A stretch of DNA of 64,000 nucleotides from Erysipelotrichaceae bacterium (lineage in GTDB: Bacteria > Bacillota_I > Bacilli_A > Erysipelotrichales > Erysipelotrichaceae). Position 1 is the first letter of the stretch. Every line of letters starts with the position of its first letter. Location: the NCBI GenBank assembly GCA_029974225.1, contig JARKSP010000047.1:1-64000 (forward strand), given 5' to 3'. Of the stretch, positions 54,751 through 63,334 are shown in pieces. Below the pieces are notes generated by a model. The model worked only from the letters and a program-made list of their open reading frames with translations. It had not been told where the DNA came from and made no database searches. Position numbers and translations under genes: made by a program.

Positions 54751-54789
54751 CCTCCTTCTGGTCTAAGCGGCTTATTTCTAAGCAAGAAG
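54751..54789 (-). promoter_or_regulatory. Candidate S6:S18-binding leader of rpsF
   Basis: The minus-strand leader can fold as CTTCT/AGAAG outer stem (54785-54789 with 54755-54759) around a GCTTA-GAAA-TAAGC hairpin, leaving an asymmetric 3' loop that contains CCG, the hallmark of the S6:S18 autoregulatory element. The 3' arm overlaps the AGGAGG ribosome site (54751-54756), so binding would hide it. Confidence 0.4.
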
Positions 54790-54818
54790 TAAATATAAAT
54801 TTACCCGAACGCTGTTAT

Positions 54819-54847
54819 ATTTTAGCAAATTTCCCCTTTATTGTAAA
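54819..54847 (-). promoter_or_regulatory. Promoter of rpsF-ssb-rpsR
   Basis: TTTACA (54842-54847), 17-base spacer, TAAAAT (54819-54824) on the minus strand. The leader would be about 70 bases, enough for the autoregulatory fold. Confidence 0.7.
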
Positions 54848-54894
54848 GTCAAAATTCCCTTTCTATAAATAATATTCTAAGTTTTCAATAACTC

Positions 54895-56133
54895 CTAGTT
54901 TTTATTCATGAAGGCTTCAATGTCTTCAATTTCTCTGATAATGCCGGCACTAAGGTTGATACAACCATCTCCGGTAATCAGTAAGTCATCTTCAATTCTG
55001 ATACCAATATCTTCATCTTCCAGATACAGGCCTGGTTCATTGGTAATAACACAGCCCGGCTTAAGCTTTACATCTGGTAAAGTTACATCGTGAACCTCCA
55101 GGCCCAGCATGTGAGAAACATTATGGTAATAGTAGTCCTTTACCGTTGCTCCATTATCCAGCAGTCCAATGGCTGCCAGTTCCACTTCATAGAACTTAAG
55201 GACTTCGTCATTTAAATCTTTAGTGGTCATACCAGGTTTTGCTATTGCCTCAACCAGTTTACTGGCTCTTAAAACAATGTCATAAAGCTGTTTTTGGCGG
55301 TTGGTAAACTTTCCGTTTACCGGAAAGGTTCTGGTAATATCGGCATTGTAGTACTGGTAACTGGCTCCCAGATCACATAAGACCAGATCATCAGTTTTAG
55401 CATACTGGTTGTTATCGTTGTAATGCAGAATGGTCGCATTCTTTCCCGTGGCACAGATTGTAGTAAAGGCCTTGTCACATTGCTTGCATTTCAGGACGAA
55501 ATCAAAGTAGGCTTCCAGTTCGTTTTCCCAGACATTGGCGTGAGAATACTTCATCATCGTTGCGATTCCCTCCTGTGTTACCTCAATTGCTTTTTTAATC
55601 AGCTCTATTTCCTTTTCATCTTTCACCATTCTCATCAGACAGATTTTGTCATAGATGTTGGTACAGACAGCCTGAGGCTGATATTCCTTAATCTTATTAA
55701 ATAAATCGACTGTAGCATTAGGCTGATCCAGCTCCTGTTTGGTCAGATCACCACATAGAACAAAATCAACAGCGCGACCATTAAAATTCATCTCTGTCCC
55801 AATTGACGGCAGCAGACTGTCCAGATATCTGATATCTTCAATACCGCTTATTTCTCTTGCCTGTTTTGGTCTGATCCTGCCACCAACCCATTTAGCCAGA
55901 AGTTCATCATATGGCTCGATAAACAACATTTCTTTAGTGGTATTTTCATCCAGTTTTACCAGTACTAAAACCAGATTTTCCCTATCTAATCCCGTGTAAT
56001 AGTAAAAAGATCTGTTTACCTGAAAAGGATATTTGGCATCTCCAATACTGTAAGGGGCTTTACCGGCCATCAGTACCGTAACTGAATACTGCTCTAACAT
56101 TGTTAACAACTGTTTTCTTCTTTTTGCGTACAT
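54895..56133 (-). CDS. pepP: M24 family aminopeptidase P (Xaa-Pro aminopeptidase)
   Basis: Removes N-terminal residues preceding proline. The 412-residue protein has the AMP_N domain (about 1-130) and the pita-bread metallopeptidase domain: DLGASYQYYNADITRTFPVNG (metal Asps), HNVSHMLGLEVHD (His), CVITNEPGLYLEDEDIGIRIEDDLLIT (two metal Glu). Length fits aminopeptidase P (about 430). It follows ispD by 9 bases on the same strand, though the two have no evident shared function. Confidence 0.92.
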   Translation of the reverse strand: MYAKRRKQLLTMLEQYSVTVLMAGKAPYSIGDAKYPFQVNRSFYYYTGLDRENLVLVLVKLDENTTKEMLFIEPYDELLAKWVGGRIRPKQAREISGIEDIRYLDSLLPSIGTEMNFNGRAVDFVLCGDLTKQELDQPNATVDLFNKIKEYQPQAVCTNIYDKICLMRMVKDEKEIELIKKAIEVTQEGIATMMKYSHANVWENELEAYFDFVLKCKQCDKAFTTICATGKNATILHYNDNNQYAKTDDLVLCDLGASYQYYNADITRTFPVNGKFTNRQKQLYDIVLRASKLVEAIAKPGMTTKDLNDEVLKFYEVELAAIGLLDNGATVKDYYYHNVSHMLGLEVHDVTLPDVKLKPGCVITNEPGLYLEDEDIGIRIEDDLLITGDGCINLSAGIIREIEDIEAFMNKN

Positions 56134-56142
56134 AATTTTCTC

Positions 56143-56784
56143 CTACTTAATATCATCAATAGTGGTTATTTTCTCATTGTGGTTTAAAGAAACAACACAC
56201 TTTACTCTGGTATTACTATATTTTTCCATAACTGCTGCCTCATCAGTCGGGATAAAACCATCTTTTCTGGCCTTTTTATAACAGGTCATCAGTTCATCGA
56301 TATAAAAGGCCTGTGGCGTCTGGGCACCATTAAGTATGTTTCGATCAATTGTTCTGACGATATAGCCTTCACTTACCACTTTAACGGTATCGACAATTGG
56401 CTTGGTCAGAATTGCTGCTTTTTCACTTTCCATTGCCAGCTTCAGATTGTTTAGATCTTCACTCTGCAGATAGCACCTTGCCCCGTCGTGAACCAGAACA
56501 ATTTCTTCCTTTACAGCCATCAGACCATGAAAAACCGAATCGCTTCGGGTTTCTCCGCCAAAACAGTACATCTCCTTGCCCGTTGCCCTGTTTTTAGCCA
56601 GATAATCAATCGTATCTGGGTTGGTAACTAAAACTATCTGACTGCAGTCCTTATCTTCTCTAAAAGGCTGTAAAGCCTTGTCAATAACAAGCGAGCCATC
56701 AGATAGCTTATGTAATAGTTTATTCGTTGTTGAGCCGAATCTCTCCGATTTTCCAGCCGCAACAATAACCACTGTATATTTCAT
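56143..56784 (-). CDS. IspD-family cytidylyltransferase
   Basis: Transfers CMP to a sugar or polyol phosphate: 2-C-methylerythritol 4-phosphate in isoprenoid synthesis (IspD) or ribitol phosphate in teichoic acid synthesis (TarI). The 213 residues begin YTVVIVAAGKSERFG (CTP loop), with VHDGARCYL, KPIVDTVKVV and GAQTPQAFY later. The usual PKQ after the CTP loop is NKL here. I start at 56784 with GGGAG 5 bases upstream. No neighbouring MEP-pathway or tar genes decide the substrate; IspD is the more likely. Confidence 0.8.
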   Translation of the reverse strand: MKYTVVIVAAGKSERFGSTTNKLLHKLSDGSLVIDKALQPFREDKDCSQIVLVTNPDTIDYLAKNRATGKEMYCFGGETRSDSVFHGLMAVKEEIVLVHDGARCYLQSEDLNNLKLAMESEKAAILTKPIVDTVKVVSEGYIVRTIDRNILNGAQTPQAFYIDELMTCYKKARKDGFIPTDEAAVMEKYSNTRVKCVVSLNHNEKITTIDDIK

Positions 56785-56889
56785 AAAAACTCCCATTATT
56801 TCCTGTTTAACTAATTTTACCACAATCACAAACTTATATCACAAATTGTTTCATTTATTGTTTATACTATACTGGAAGGAGGGCTGGCC

Positions 56890-57339
56890 ATGAAACTAAC
56901 AACGAAAAAAGGTGATTATTTATTTACCCTTATTAAAGATAAAAAAGTCAGGAAAGATGATAAAACTATTGTCGCTCTGGGTCTGATTGATGAAACTATT
57001 GTCAGTCTTATTGAAACTGACAGCTTCAGTGATATTCCCTATGTGAAAGAAATAGTCGAAACCCTTAGCGGTATAGCTGCTTATGTCTCCGGTTATAAGG
57101 AAGCCTTTGATTTATCGGGGATACTTGCTAAAATGGAGGCTGACATCGAGAACTATCCCGATACCTTCGGTTTCAATTATCCCTTTAAACAAAAAGACAA
57201 AATCGCGCTCAGCAAAGCCAGAGTTCAGGTAAGAGCCCTGGAAAGAGCTCTGGTTGCCATAAATGAAACTGAAGTTTTCTATCTGCCTTTTATTAACCGT
57301 CTTTCAGACTTCATGTATTATTTACAGATTAAAATGTAA
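56890..57339 (+). CDS. Divergent PduO-type cobalamin adenosyltransferase-like protein
   Basis: A 149-residue four-helix protein resembling PduO-type ATP:cob(I)alamin adenosyltransferase. The family start TKTGDxGxTxL is TKKGDYLFTLI (residues 4-14) and VxKDDxxIxAxGxxDE is VRKDDKTIVALGLIDE; the late RxxxRxxER (RVQVRALER) and FINRLSDFMYYL match the C-terminus. The glycine-rich ATP loop is lost (LIKDKKV), so catalysis is uncertain. It is followed by the B12-dependent ribonucleotide reductase, for which it may supply, load or sense the cofactor. GGAGG lies 6 bases before the ATG. Confidence 0.7.
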   Translation: MKLTTKKGDYLFTLIKDKKVRKDDKTIVALGLIDETIVSLIETDSFSDIPYVKEIVETLSGIAAYVSGYKEAFDLSGILAKMEADIENYPDTFGFNYPFKQKDKIALSKARVQVRALERALVAINETEVFYLPFINRLSDFMYYLQIKM

Positions 57340-57408
57340 ATAATTTTCATTCCCCTTAACTAGCTTCTATGTGTTAGAATATAAATACACTGTCGGAGGA
57401 ACCTATTT

Positions 57409-59910
57409 ATGTATAGTCAAAACTTAATCAACAAACTAAATTTAGACATCAAGAATAATTTTCCCTTAATCCATCCTATCGAGGAGGATTTTAAAATTAC
57501 CCATTCTGGTGTTTCTAGACTTGTAATGTTGGATAGATACTCTCAAAAGGACAGAGACTTAAAAACCTTATCAGTTGGAGATTTAGTCTTAACTGTTGTT
57601 AAGGAAGATCCTGTTTACCCTTCTAGAGGCATTGGCTATATAAAAGAAATTATTGGTGACTACTGCATTATTGAACTTGAAGAAGACTCAAGAGGTTCTC
57701 TGAACAGTATTGAAGAGATTGAAACCGGTCTGATTAAAAGATATCGTAATTTGATTGATAAACCACTGGAAATCTATTGGGAACAGATTGCCATAAGAGT
57801 TGGCAATGCTTTAGCGGAAGTTGAAAATGAAGATGTCAGAGCTAAATATGGTGCTATCTTTGCTCAGGAGCTGGCAAACCTGAATATCATCCCGGCAGGC
57901 AGGGTCCTGTATGGGGCCGGCAGCGGAACCAAAGTGACTTATTTCAACTGTTTTGTTATGCCTTTTATCCACGACTCCAGAGGAGGTATTGCTACTCACC
58001 GTCAGGAAGTCATGGAGATTATGTCGCGTGGTGGCGGAGTGGGAACTAACGGTTCTACCCTTAGACCTAAAAATGCTCTGGCTAAGGGTGTCGGAGGCAA
58101 AAGCTCAGGAGCTGTCAGCTGGTTAAATGACATTGCCAATCTGACCCATTTAGTTGAACAGGGAGGATCCAGAAGAGGCGCTCAGATGATTATGCTTGCG
58201 GACTGGCATCCTGACATCATTGAATTCATCGTTTCTAAAATGCAGAATCCAAGAGTTCTGAAATGGCTGGTTGATAACTCAAATGATGAGCAGATTAAGT
58301 ATCACGCCAGTAACAAACTGAAATTCGTTCCCCTGACCAACCAGCAGATTGCCATCTATGAAACCATTACCAAAGATGCCAATGCTGACACACAGCTTGT
58401 CAACTTTGCTCATGAACAACTCTTGAATGGCGGACATTTTGAAGTAGTAAATCAGGATTTTCTGTCAGGAGCTAATATTTCAGTTACTCTAACTGATGAA
58501 TTTATGGAAGCAGTAAGAAATAATTCAACCTTTGATTTACGTTTCCCCGACTTAGATAACTATACCAGAGAACAGAAGCAGTATTATGATGATCACTGGA
58601 TGGAATGTGGCGACATTCACTTGTGGCCTCTTCCGATTAAAACCTATCGGACTGTACAGGCTAGAGATATCTGGGATTTAATCTGTTTCTGTGCTACCTA
58701 TTCAGCGGAACCCGGCATCTTCTTTATCGATAATGCCAACAAGATGACCAATGCCATAGCTTATGGACAAAAGGTCGTAGCGACAAACCCCTGTGGCGAA
58801 CAGCCTCTGGCCCCTTATTCCGTCTGTAATCTGGCAGCTGTCAACCTGGCAAACTTTGTAGATAAAAAAACCGGAGAAATTCTTTATGATAAACTGGCTC
58901 AGACTGTCAAGGTGGCAGTAAGATTGCAGGATAATGTCATTGACTCAACTCCTTACTTTTTAAAGCAGAACGAAATACAGGCTCTGGGAGAAAGAAGAGT
59001 TGGCCTAGGTGTTATGGGTCTTCATGACCTGTTAATCTGGGCTAAAAAGCGTTATGGCTCTCCAGAAGCCTTAGATACCATTGATGAGGTCTTCCACTGT
59101 ATCGCTACAAATGCTTACCGTACATCAGTTGAATTAGCCAGAGAAAAAGGAAGTTTCCCTTTCTTAAAGGAAAACCACAAAGCCTTTATCAACTCAGGCT
59201 ATATGAAACAGATGGATGAAGATATCCGTCAGGATATCCTAAAATACGGCATCAGAAACTCACACCTTTTGACAATCGCTCCTACCGGTTCTACTGGAAC
59301 AATGGTTGGGGTATCAACCGGTTTAGAGCCTTATTTCTCTTTCTCCTATTTTAGAAGTGGCAGACTGGGCAAATTTATTGAGGTCAATGCCCAGATTGTC
59401 GATGAGTTTTTAGAACTCAATCCACAGTACACCAGAGAAACCCTGCCAGATTACTTCGTGAGCGCTATGGAACTGACTCCTGAAGAGCATGCTGATTCCC
59501 AATGCCGGATTCAGCGCTGGATTGATTCATCTATCTCTAAGACTGTTAATGCTCCTAAGGGCTACAGTGTCAGACAGGTACAGCAGGTATACACCAGACT
59601 ATACTATGGCGGAGCTAAAGGTGGTACAGTTTATGTTGATGGTTCAAGAGATTCTCAGGTACTGACCCTGTCAAATGAGCAGGAAGGTGAAACATTCGCG
59701 CAAATGGATATTGTCAAAGACTTTGGAATTCTGGTCAGTGAAGTTCAGCAGGAAGAAAAGAAAACCAATCTGAGAAGCGACAGGCAGGATAGAGAAATCG
59801 GTGTTGAAGTCGGCAACATCTGTCCGATCTGTCTGGAGGGTGTAGTTGAAGAAATCGGTGGCTGTAACACCTGTACCAACTGTAACGCTCAATTGAAGTG
59901 CGGATTATAA
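57409..59910 (+). CDS. nrdJ: Adenosylcobalamin-dependent class II ribonucleotide reductase
   Basis: Makes deoxyribonucleotides with or without oxygen, using AdoCbl to form the thiyl radical. The 833 residues include AGRVLYGAG and NCFVMP (redox Cys), SRGGGVGTN, SRRGAQM, the NPCGEQPLAPYSVCNLAAVN active-site motif (catalytic Cys and Glu, around 463), APTGSTGTMVG, and a C-terminal CPIC...CNTCTNCNAQLKCGL tail combining a zinc-ribbon-like pattern with the redox-relay Cys pair. Length fits monomer/dimer NrdJ. No nrdDG or nrdEF seen in the window. SD GGAGG is 8 bases before the ATG. Confidence 0.95.
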   Translation: MYSQNLINKLNLDIKNNFPLIHPIEEDFKITHSGVSRLVMLDRYSQKDRDLKTLSVGDLVLTVVKEDPVYPSRGIGYIKEIIGDYCIIELEEDSRGSLNSIEEIETGLIKRYRNLIDKPLEIYWEQIAIRVGNALAEVENEDVRAKYGAIFAQELANLNIIPAGRVLYGAGSGTKVTYFNCFVMPFIHDSRGGIATHRQEVMEIMSRGGGVGTNGSTLRPKNALAKGVGGKSSGAVSWLNDIANLTHLVEQGGSRRGAQMIMLADWHPDIIEFIVSKMQNPRVLKWLVDNSNDEQIKYHASNKLKFVPLTNQQIAIYETITKDANADTQLVNFAHEQLLNGGHFEVVNQDFLSGANISVTLTDEFMEAVRNNSTFDLRFPDLDNYTREQKQYYDDHWMECGDIHLWPLPIKTYRTVQARDIWDLICFCATYSAEPGIFFIDNANKMTNAIAYGQKVVATNPCGEQPLAPYSVCNLAAVNLANFVDKKTGEILYDKLAQTVKVAVRLQDNVIDSTPYFLKQNEIQALGERRVGLGVMGLHDLLIWAKKRYGSPEALDTIDEVFHCIATNAYRTSVELAREKGSFPFLKENHKAFINSGYMKQMDEDIRQDILKYGIRNSHLLTIAPTGSTGTMVGVSTGLEPYFSFSYFRSGRLGKFIEVNAQIVDEFLELNPQYTRETLPDYFVSAMELTPEEHADSQCRIQRWIDSSISKTVNAPKGYSVRQVQQVYTRLYYGGAKGGTVYVDGSRDSQVLTLSNEQEGETFAQMDIVKDFGILVSEVQQEEKKTNLRSDRQDREIGVEVGNICPICLEGVVEEIGGCNTCTNCNAQLKCGL

Positions 59911-59919
59911 GATAAAACA

Positions 59920-59945
59920 AAAACAAGATTAATTTCTTGTTTTTT
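59920..59945 (+). terminator. Terminator of nrdJ
   Basis: AAAACAAGA/TCTTGTTTT stem (59920-59928 with 59935-59943), loop TTAATT, T-run; 9 bases after the stop codon. Confidence 0.85.
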
Positions 59946-59986
59946 GATTCTTTAAAGCTGAAGGAGGATTGCCATCCTCTTTTTTA

Positions 59987-60601
59987 CTAATGAAACCTGT
60001 AATCCCTTAAACCAGCTCGATGCAAAAAGATAACCCCAGTCAGGAAAGCCCCCTGACTGACAATGTTGATACCTTGAGCCAGCCAGTTCATAAAACTCTG
60101 GCTAAAATCTCGGCTTGATAGATAGCCCATCAGCAGAGAACAGACAAATGAGATGACAAAAAAGATAATTGCCTTCTTCTCATTCAGTTTTTTAGCCAGA
60201 ACACTTAAACAGCCGTTCATTGCACCAAGTCCTATGACCATAATAGTCACAAAAAGAAATGTTCCACTGAATACCGCTGGAGCAGTGGCAACAATAACAT
60301 CTTTTTTCTGGATTAAAGCTAATACTAATCCAAGTCCTGCCAGCATAAAGCCGATAGCCTGAGTGGCAAAAAACATATCGGTTAGGGTTTTGAAATCACA
60401 AATATTTGCCGCATAAAGAAGTTTATGCGTAGCTTTCAGTAAGCCTGCAAGTGCTACATTGGCGGTGCCTGTAGCAAACATACTGAAGGCAGTTCTACTC
60501 ATTTTATTGTGTAAATCTCTATTTAGTATTGCTACAGCAATAATAAAGAAGACAACCGGAATAAAATCGACAATAGCCATCGGAATAGAAAAGTTATTCA
60601 T
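59987..60601 (-). CDS. Unknown polytopic membrane protein (third gene of the SDR operon)
   Basis: A 204-residue protein with about six hydrophobic helices and short loops; no family recognised with confidence. Its start lies 2 bases after the DUF1295 stop, so it is co-translated with it. The small internal-symmetry look (two sets of three helices) suggests a transporter- or enzyme-like membrane fold, but this is only an impression. Confidence 0.65.
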   Translation of the reverse strand: MNNFSIPMAIVDFIPVVFFIIAVAILNRDLHNKMSRTAFSMFATGTANVALAGLLKATHKLLYAANICDFKTLTDMFFATQAIGFMLAGLGLVLALIQKKDVIVATAPAVFSGTFLFVTIMVIGLGAMNGCLSVLAKKLNEKKAIIFFVISFVCSLLMGYLSSRDFSQSFMNWLAQGINIVSQGAFLTGVIFLHRAGLRDYRFH

Positions 60602-60603
60602 AA

Positions 60604-61416
60604 TTATTCTTTCCTTTCAATCCTGCTTAAGTGATAAATTGGAATCAAGGGAAATAAAATTGGTGTGTTGTCAGCATATTTTCGATATTCAGGATCATGT
60701 CCATAATTCTTTTCATGACGCTTTTCTAAACGATAGGCGCCATGAATCATGACAAAGACAATCAGGATATAACCAATAATCGGCATAATCCACTGTCCGT
60801 TAGTCAAGGTGCCAAATCCGCTGATAAATAGCCCGGTCCAAAACACTATTTCTGAGAAATAGTTTGGGCAACGGCAGATTTTATATAAACCGCTGTCGCA
60901 GAATCTTTTTGGATTGATAGCCTTGGCAGCTGATTTCTGCCTGTCGGCAATTGTTTCACCAATAATACCGATAGTCATAATAACGACACCAAGATAGCCC
61001 CAGATATCACCACTGGTTTCATTAGCATAACGATAAATCACTGGCGAAGTCTGCCACATATACATCCACATTGAATAAAGCCACATTATCATATTGACGT
61101 AAACCGGCATTTTCTTGGTTGAACCGGTTGATTGCAGCGTTTTCTTATAATGAGCATTTTTAAATTCACGAGTCAGCAGGAAATAACCTAATCTGAAGCC
61201 ATACACAATCATTAAAAGACTCATTAAAGTTACCACTATGGTAGCTGAACCATTAATCAAGCTATAAATTAACAATCCTGCTCCTATACCCATCACTGCA
61301 AAGCCATATCCAACTGACATAAACCAGACAAACTGATGGAAACCACATAATGTCATTAAGGCACTGATAGACAATAAAATCCACCATAAAGGTGCAGGGA
61401 ATACTTTTCCTACCAT
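60604..61416 (-). CDS. DUF1295 family membrane protein (steroid 5-alpha reductase-like)
   Basis: A 270-residue integral membrane protein of the DUF1295 / 3-oxo-5-alpha-steroid 4-dehydrogenase-like superfamily. About seven helices precede the conserved C-terminal part FCDSGLYKICRCPNYFSEIVFWTGLF (about residues 168-195), whose LY...RCPNYFSE pattern is the family's cofactor-binding core (usually RHPNYFGE), then the tail with YRKYADNTPILFP. Relatives reduce double bonds or methylate membrane lipids. It overlaps the SDR gene by 7 bases, hinting at one lipid- or isoprenoid-linked pathway. Confidence 0.82.
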   Translation of the reverse strand: MVGKVFPAPLWWILLSISALMTLCGFHQFVWFMSVGYGFAVMGIGAGLLIYSLINGSATIVVTLMSLLMIVYGFRLGYFLLTREFKNAHYKKTLQSTGSTKKMPVYVNMIMWLYSMWMYMWQTSPVIYRYANETSGDIWGYLGVVIMTIGIIGETIADRQKSAAKAINPKRFCDSGLYKICRCPNYFSEIVFWTGLFISGFGTLTNGQWIMPIIGYILIVFVMIHGAYRLEKRHEKNYGHDPEYRKYADNTPILFPLIPIYHLSRIERKE

Positions 61417-62279
61417 GATTTACCTCCAAAATAATTATCAATATATTCTTTAAAGCTTGCTTCTCCGGTAACATCCCTGCCAACCAGATCATTGGTTAAA
61501 GTCCATTTGGAAAACAGGATAATATCTCTCTTGCCTTCTTTTTTGATCTTTGGCAGATTGGCCAAAACATTAAACAGCCAAGGCGGAGCATATTTGATCT
61601 TTGTTTCTTTACCGGCCGCCTCAAAACACAGTTTTGCCATTTCTTCGTATGTGTAGGTTTCTTTACCGCCAACTTCATAAATTGGATTACCTTCATCATT
61701 CATATGCTCAAGGATGAAAGCGGCAAAATCCTCACAGGCGACCACATTGGCTTTAATAGTACCATACCCTTTTAACAGCTGCATTTCTCCATTATCGATA
61801 TATGGTCTGAATACCTTGGCAATATCATAGAAATAGCCTGTTGGACGATAGATAATATGAGCCATACCAGATTTTCTCAACTCTTCTTCAAACAGCCATT
61901 TAGCATGAAGCATTGGGACTTTTTCTGCCCCTGGACGCTCACAGGCAATAACCGAGATGTAGTTAAACTTCTTCACTTTGGCACTTTTAGCTTCGTTAAA
62001 TAAATTCAGATTTCCCTGATAGTCAATATCATAGGCAGAATATCTGGTGCTTGCCGAAGTCAGACCGACAGTTGAAATTGCCAGATCTGCCTTGTCAAAT
62101 AAACCCTTTAAGGTTTCTGGCCTTGTGGCATCAATTTCCTTAAAAGCATACCTGCCCTCATAACCGTTATTGGCTTTTTCCTTCAGGTCAGCGGCAATAA
62201 CTTCATAACCTTTTTCCACCAGTTGCTTTAAAACTTCAAATCCCAGGTTGCCAAAGGCTCCTGCCAATACAATTTTCAT
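61410..62279 (-). CDS. Atypical short-chain dehydrogenase/reductase (NmrA/NAD-binding type)
   Basis: A 289-residue NAD(P)-binding Rossmann protein. The N-terminus reads KIVLAGAFGNLGFEVLKQLVEKG (GxxGxxG-type nucleotide loop), followed by AADL and later STVGLTSASTRYSAYDIDYQGN; the C-terminal half (YEVGGKETYTYEEMAKLCFEAAGK) is the substrate domain of the extended/atypical class. The canonical YxxxK catalytic pair is not evident, so it may be a reductase of the NmrA-like kind or a regulator. First gene of a three-gene operon behind a perfect consensus promoter. Confidence 0.82.
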   Translation of the reverse strand: MKIVLAGAFGNLGFEVLKQLVEKGYEVIAADLKEKANNGYEGRYAFKEIDATRPETLKGLFDKADLAISTVGLTSASTRYSAYDIDYQGNLNLFNEAKSAKVKKFNYISVIACERPGAEKVPMLHAKWLFEEELRKSGMAHIIYRPTGYFYDIAKVFRPYIDNGEMQLLKGYGTIKANVVACEDFAAFILEHMNDEGNPIYEVGGKETYTYEEMAKLCFEAAGKETKIKYAPPWLFNVLANLPKIKKEGKRDIILFSKWTLTNDLVGRDVTGEASFKEYIDNYFGGKSW

Positions 62280-62294
62280 ATTTTCCTCCCCCTT

Positions 62295-62313
62295 AATCTA
62301 TTGTTTATAGATT
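62295..62313 (-). promoter_or_regulatory. Inverted repeat in the SDR operon leader (possible operator)
   Basis: AATCTAT and ATAGATT as perfect 7-base arms with a 5-base centre, between the promoter and the ribosome site of the SDR gene. No T-run follows, so a terminator is unlikely. A looser ATAGA/TCTAT pair occurs near the start point (62339-62358). Confidence 0.4.
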
Positions 62314-62362
62314 TTTTTAAATAAATCATTCTAAAAAAATAGAAAGTGATTACTCTATCTAT

Positions 62363-62391
62363 ATTATATTTTCATAGCAATCGATTGTCAA
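62363..62391 (-). promoter_or_regulatory. Perfect consensus sigma-A promoter of the SDR operon
   Basis: TTGACA (62386-62391), 17-base spacer, TATAAT (62363-62368) on the minus strand: both hexamers match consensus exactly. The leader is about 75 bases. Confidence 0.85.
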
Positions 62392-62466
62392 AATATCTGC
62401 AGAAGCCAAGTTAAAAATACCCTTAATTCCAGCACGATGCAATTTTATGCAAATATTTCAAAAGTA

Positions 62467-62495
62467 TTGCAATATTTTAAAATATATCATATAAT
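62467..62495 (+). promoter_or_regulatory. Promoter of the unknown-nfeD-SPFH operon
   Basis: TTGCAA (62467-62472), 17-base spacer, TATAAT (62490-62495), 22 bases before the ATG at 62518. Confidence 0.7.
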
Positions 62496-62517
62496 TAAAT
62501 CGAAAGGAGTGATACTG

Positions 62518-62889
62518 ATGTTTCAATGGTTAAAAGGAAACGCTTATTCAATGATTGCCACCTTAAGTGACAACTATATCACTCTAAATAATTGTGCCGC
62601 CAATCACTTTTCAGACATTAGATGGTGTATGATTGGACTGGATCAGAAAAACAAAAGACTTGCTATCAAACCTGTCACTAAAAGCGATATCGATCTGGGT
62701 CTGTACCCGGCCGAAAAGCTGCATCGCGTCAATCTAGGCAAAGGGTATGCCCGAATTGCTAATCGGAATCTGATGAAATCATTAGCAGAAATAACCAATT
62801 ATCCTTTAAGTGACAACATAAAGTATAGCGCAACATTCGATGAAAATGATATGATGTTAATAGTCGATTTAACAAGCAAGGAGGATTAG
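62518..62889 (+). CDS. Unknown small protein, first gene of the nfeD-SPFH operon
   Basis: A 123-residue soluble protein, not recognised. It reads as a mixed alpha/beta fold (SMIATLSDNYITLN, CMIGLDQKNKRLAIKPVTK, NIKYSATFDENDMMLIVDL) with no membrane segment. I start at 62518, with AAAGGAG 9 bases upstream; a longer reading from further upstream would cover the promoter. Three bases separate it from nfeD, so it is in one operon with nfeD and the SPFH gene and probably acts with them. Confidence 0.65.
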   Translation: MFQWLKGNAYSMIATLSDNYITLNNCAANHFSDIRWCMIGLDQKNKRLAIKPVTKSDIDLGLYPAEKLHRVNLGKGYARIANRNLMKSLAEITNYPLSDNIKYSATFDENDMMLIVDLTSKED

Positions 62890-62892
62890 TAA

Positions 62893-63318
62893 ATGTTAAC
62901 TATGTGGATTATTGTAGCAATCGGCGCATTCTTAATAGAAATCTTCACGATAGGAAACCTTATTTGTGTCTGGTTTATATTTGGTGCTCTTGCTAGTGCA
63001 TTACTCGCCTGGTTAAAAGTACAAGCAATCTGGCAATATATCGTTTTCTTTGTTGTTTCAATTGTTTCAATGTTAATCATTCGTCCACTGGCACACAATT
63101 ATTTACGAGGAAACATTGTTCCAACCAACTATGACCGCTTAATTGGCAAAAACACTACCCTTACCAAGGAAATTACGGCCGATAAATGGGGCGAGGTTAT
63201 CAAAGGTGGTGTCAAATGGAGTTGTGTCAGTGTTGATAATCAGCCAATCCCGGAAGGCACTAACGTTAAGATAGTAGCTATCGAGGGTGCAAAATTAATT
63301 GTTAAGAAAATAGATTAA
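62893..63318 (+). CDS. NfeD family membrane protein (short form)
   Basis: Partner protein of SPFH/flotillin-type membrane organisers. The 141 residues have three to four membrane helices (about 2-75) and a C-terminal OB-fold domain (about 85-141; LIGKNTTLTKEI, KGGVKWSCVSVDNQPIPEG, VEGxxLxV-type VAIEGAKLIVKK). It lacks the N-terminal ClpP-like protease domain of long NfeD. Directly followed by the SPFH gene (16-base gap), the usual pairing. Confidence 0.9.
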   Translation: MLTMWIIVAIGAFLIEIFTIGNLICVWFIFGALASALLAWLKVQAIWQYIVFFVVSIVSMLIIRPLAHNYLRGNIVPTNYDRLIGKNTTLTKEITADKWGEVIKGGVKWSCVSVDNQPIPEGTNVKIVAIEGAKLIVKKID

Positions 63319-63334
63319 AGAAAGGAAAAAACTT

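Noticed and set aside
57340-57408. Cobalamin riboswitch ahead of nrdJ
   Set aside because: The 69-base gap is too short for the element and lacks a B12-box-like sequence.
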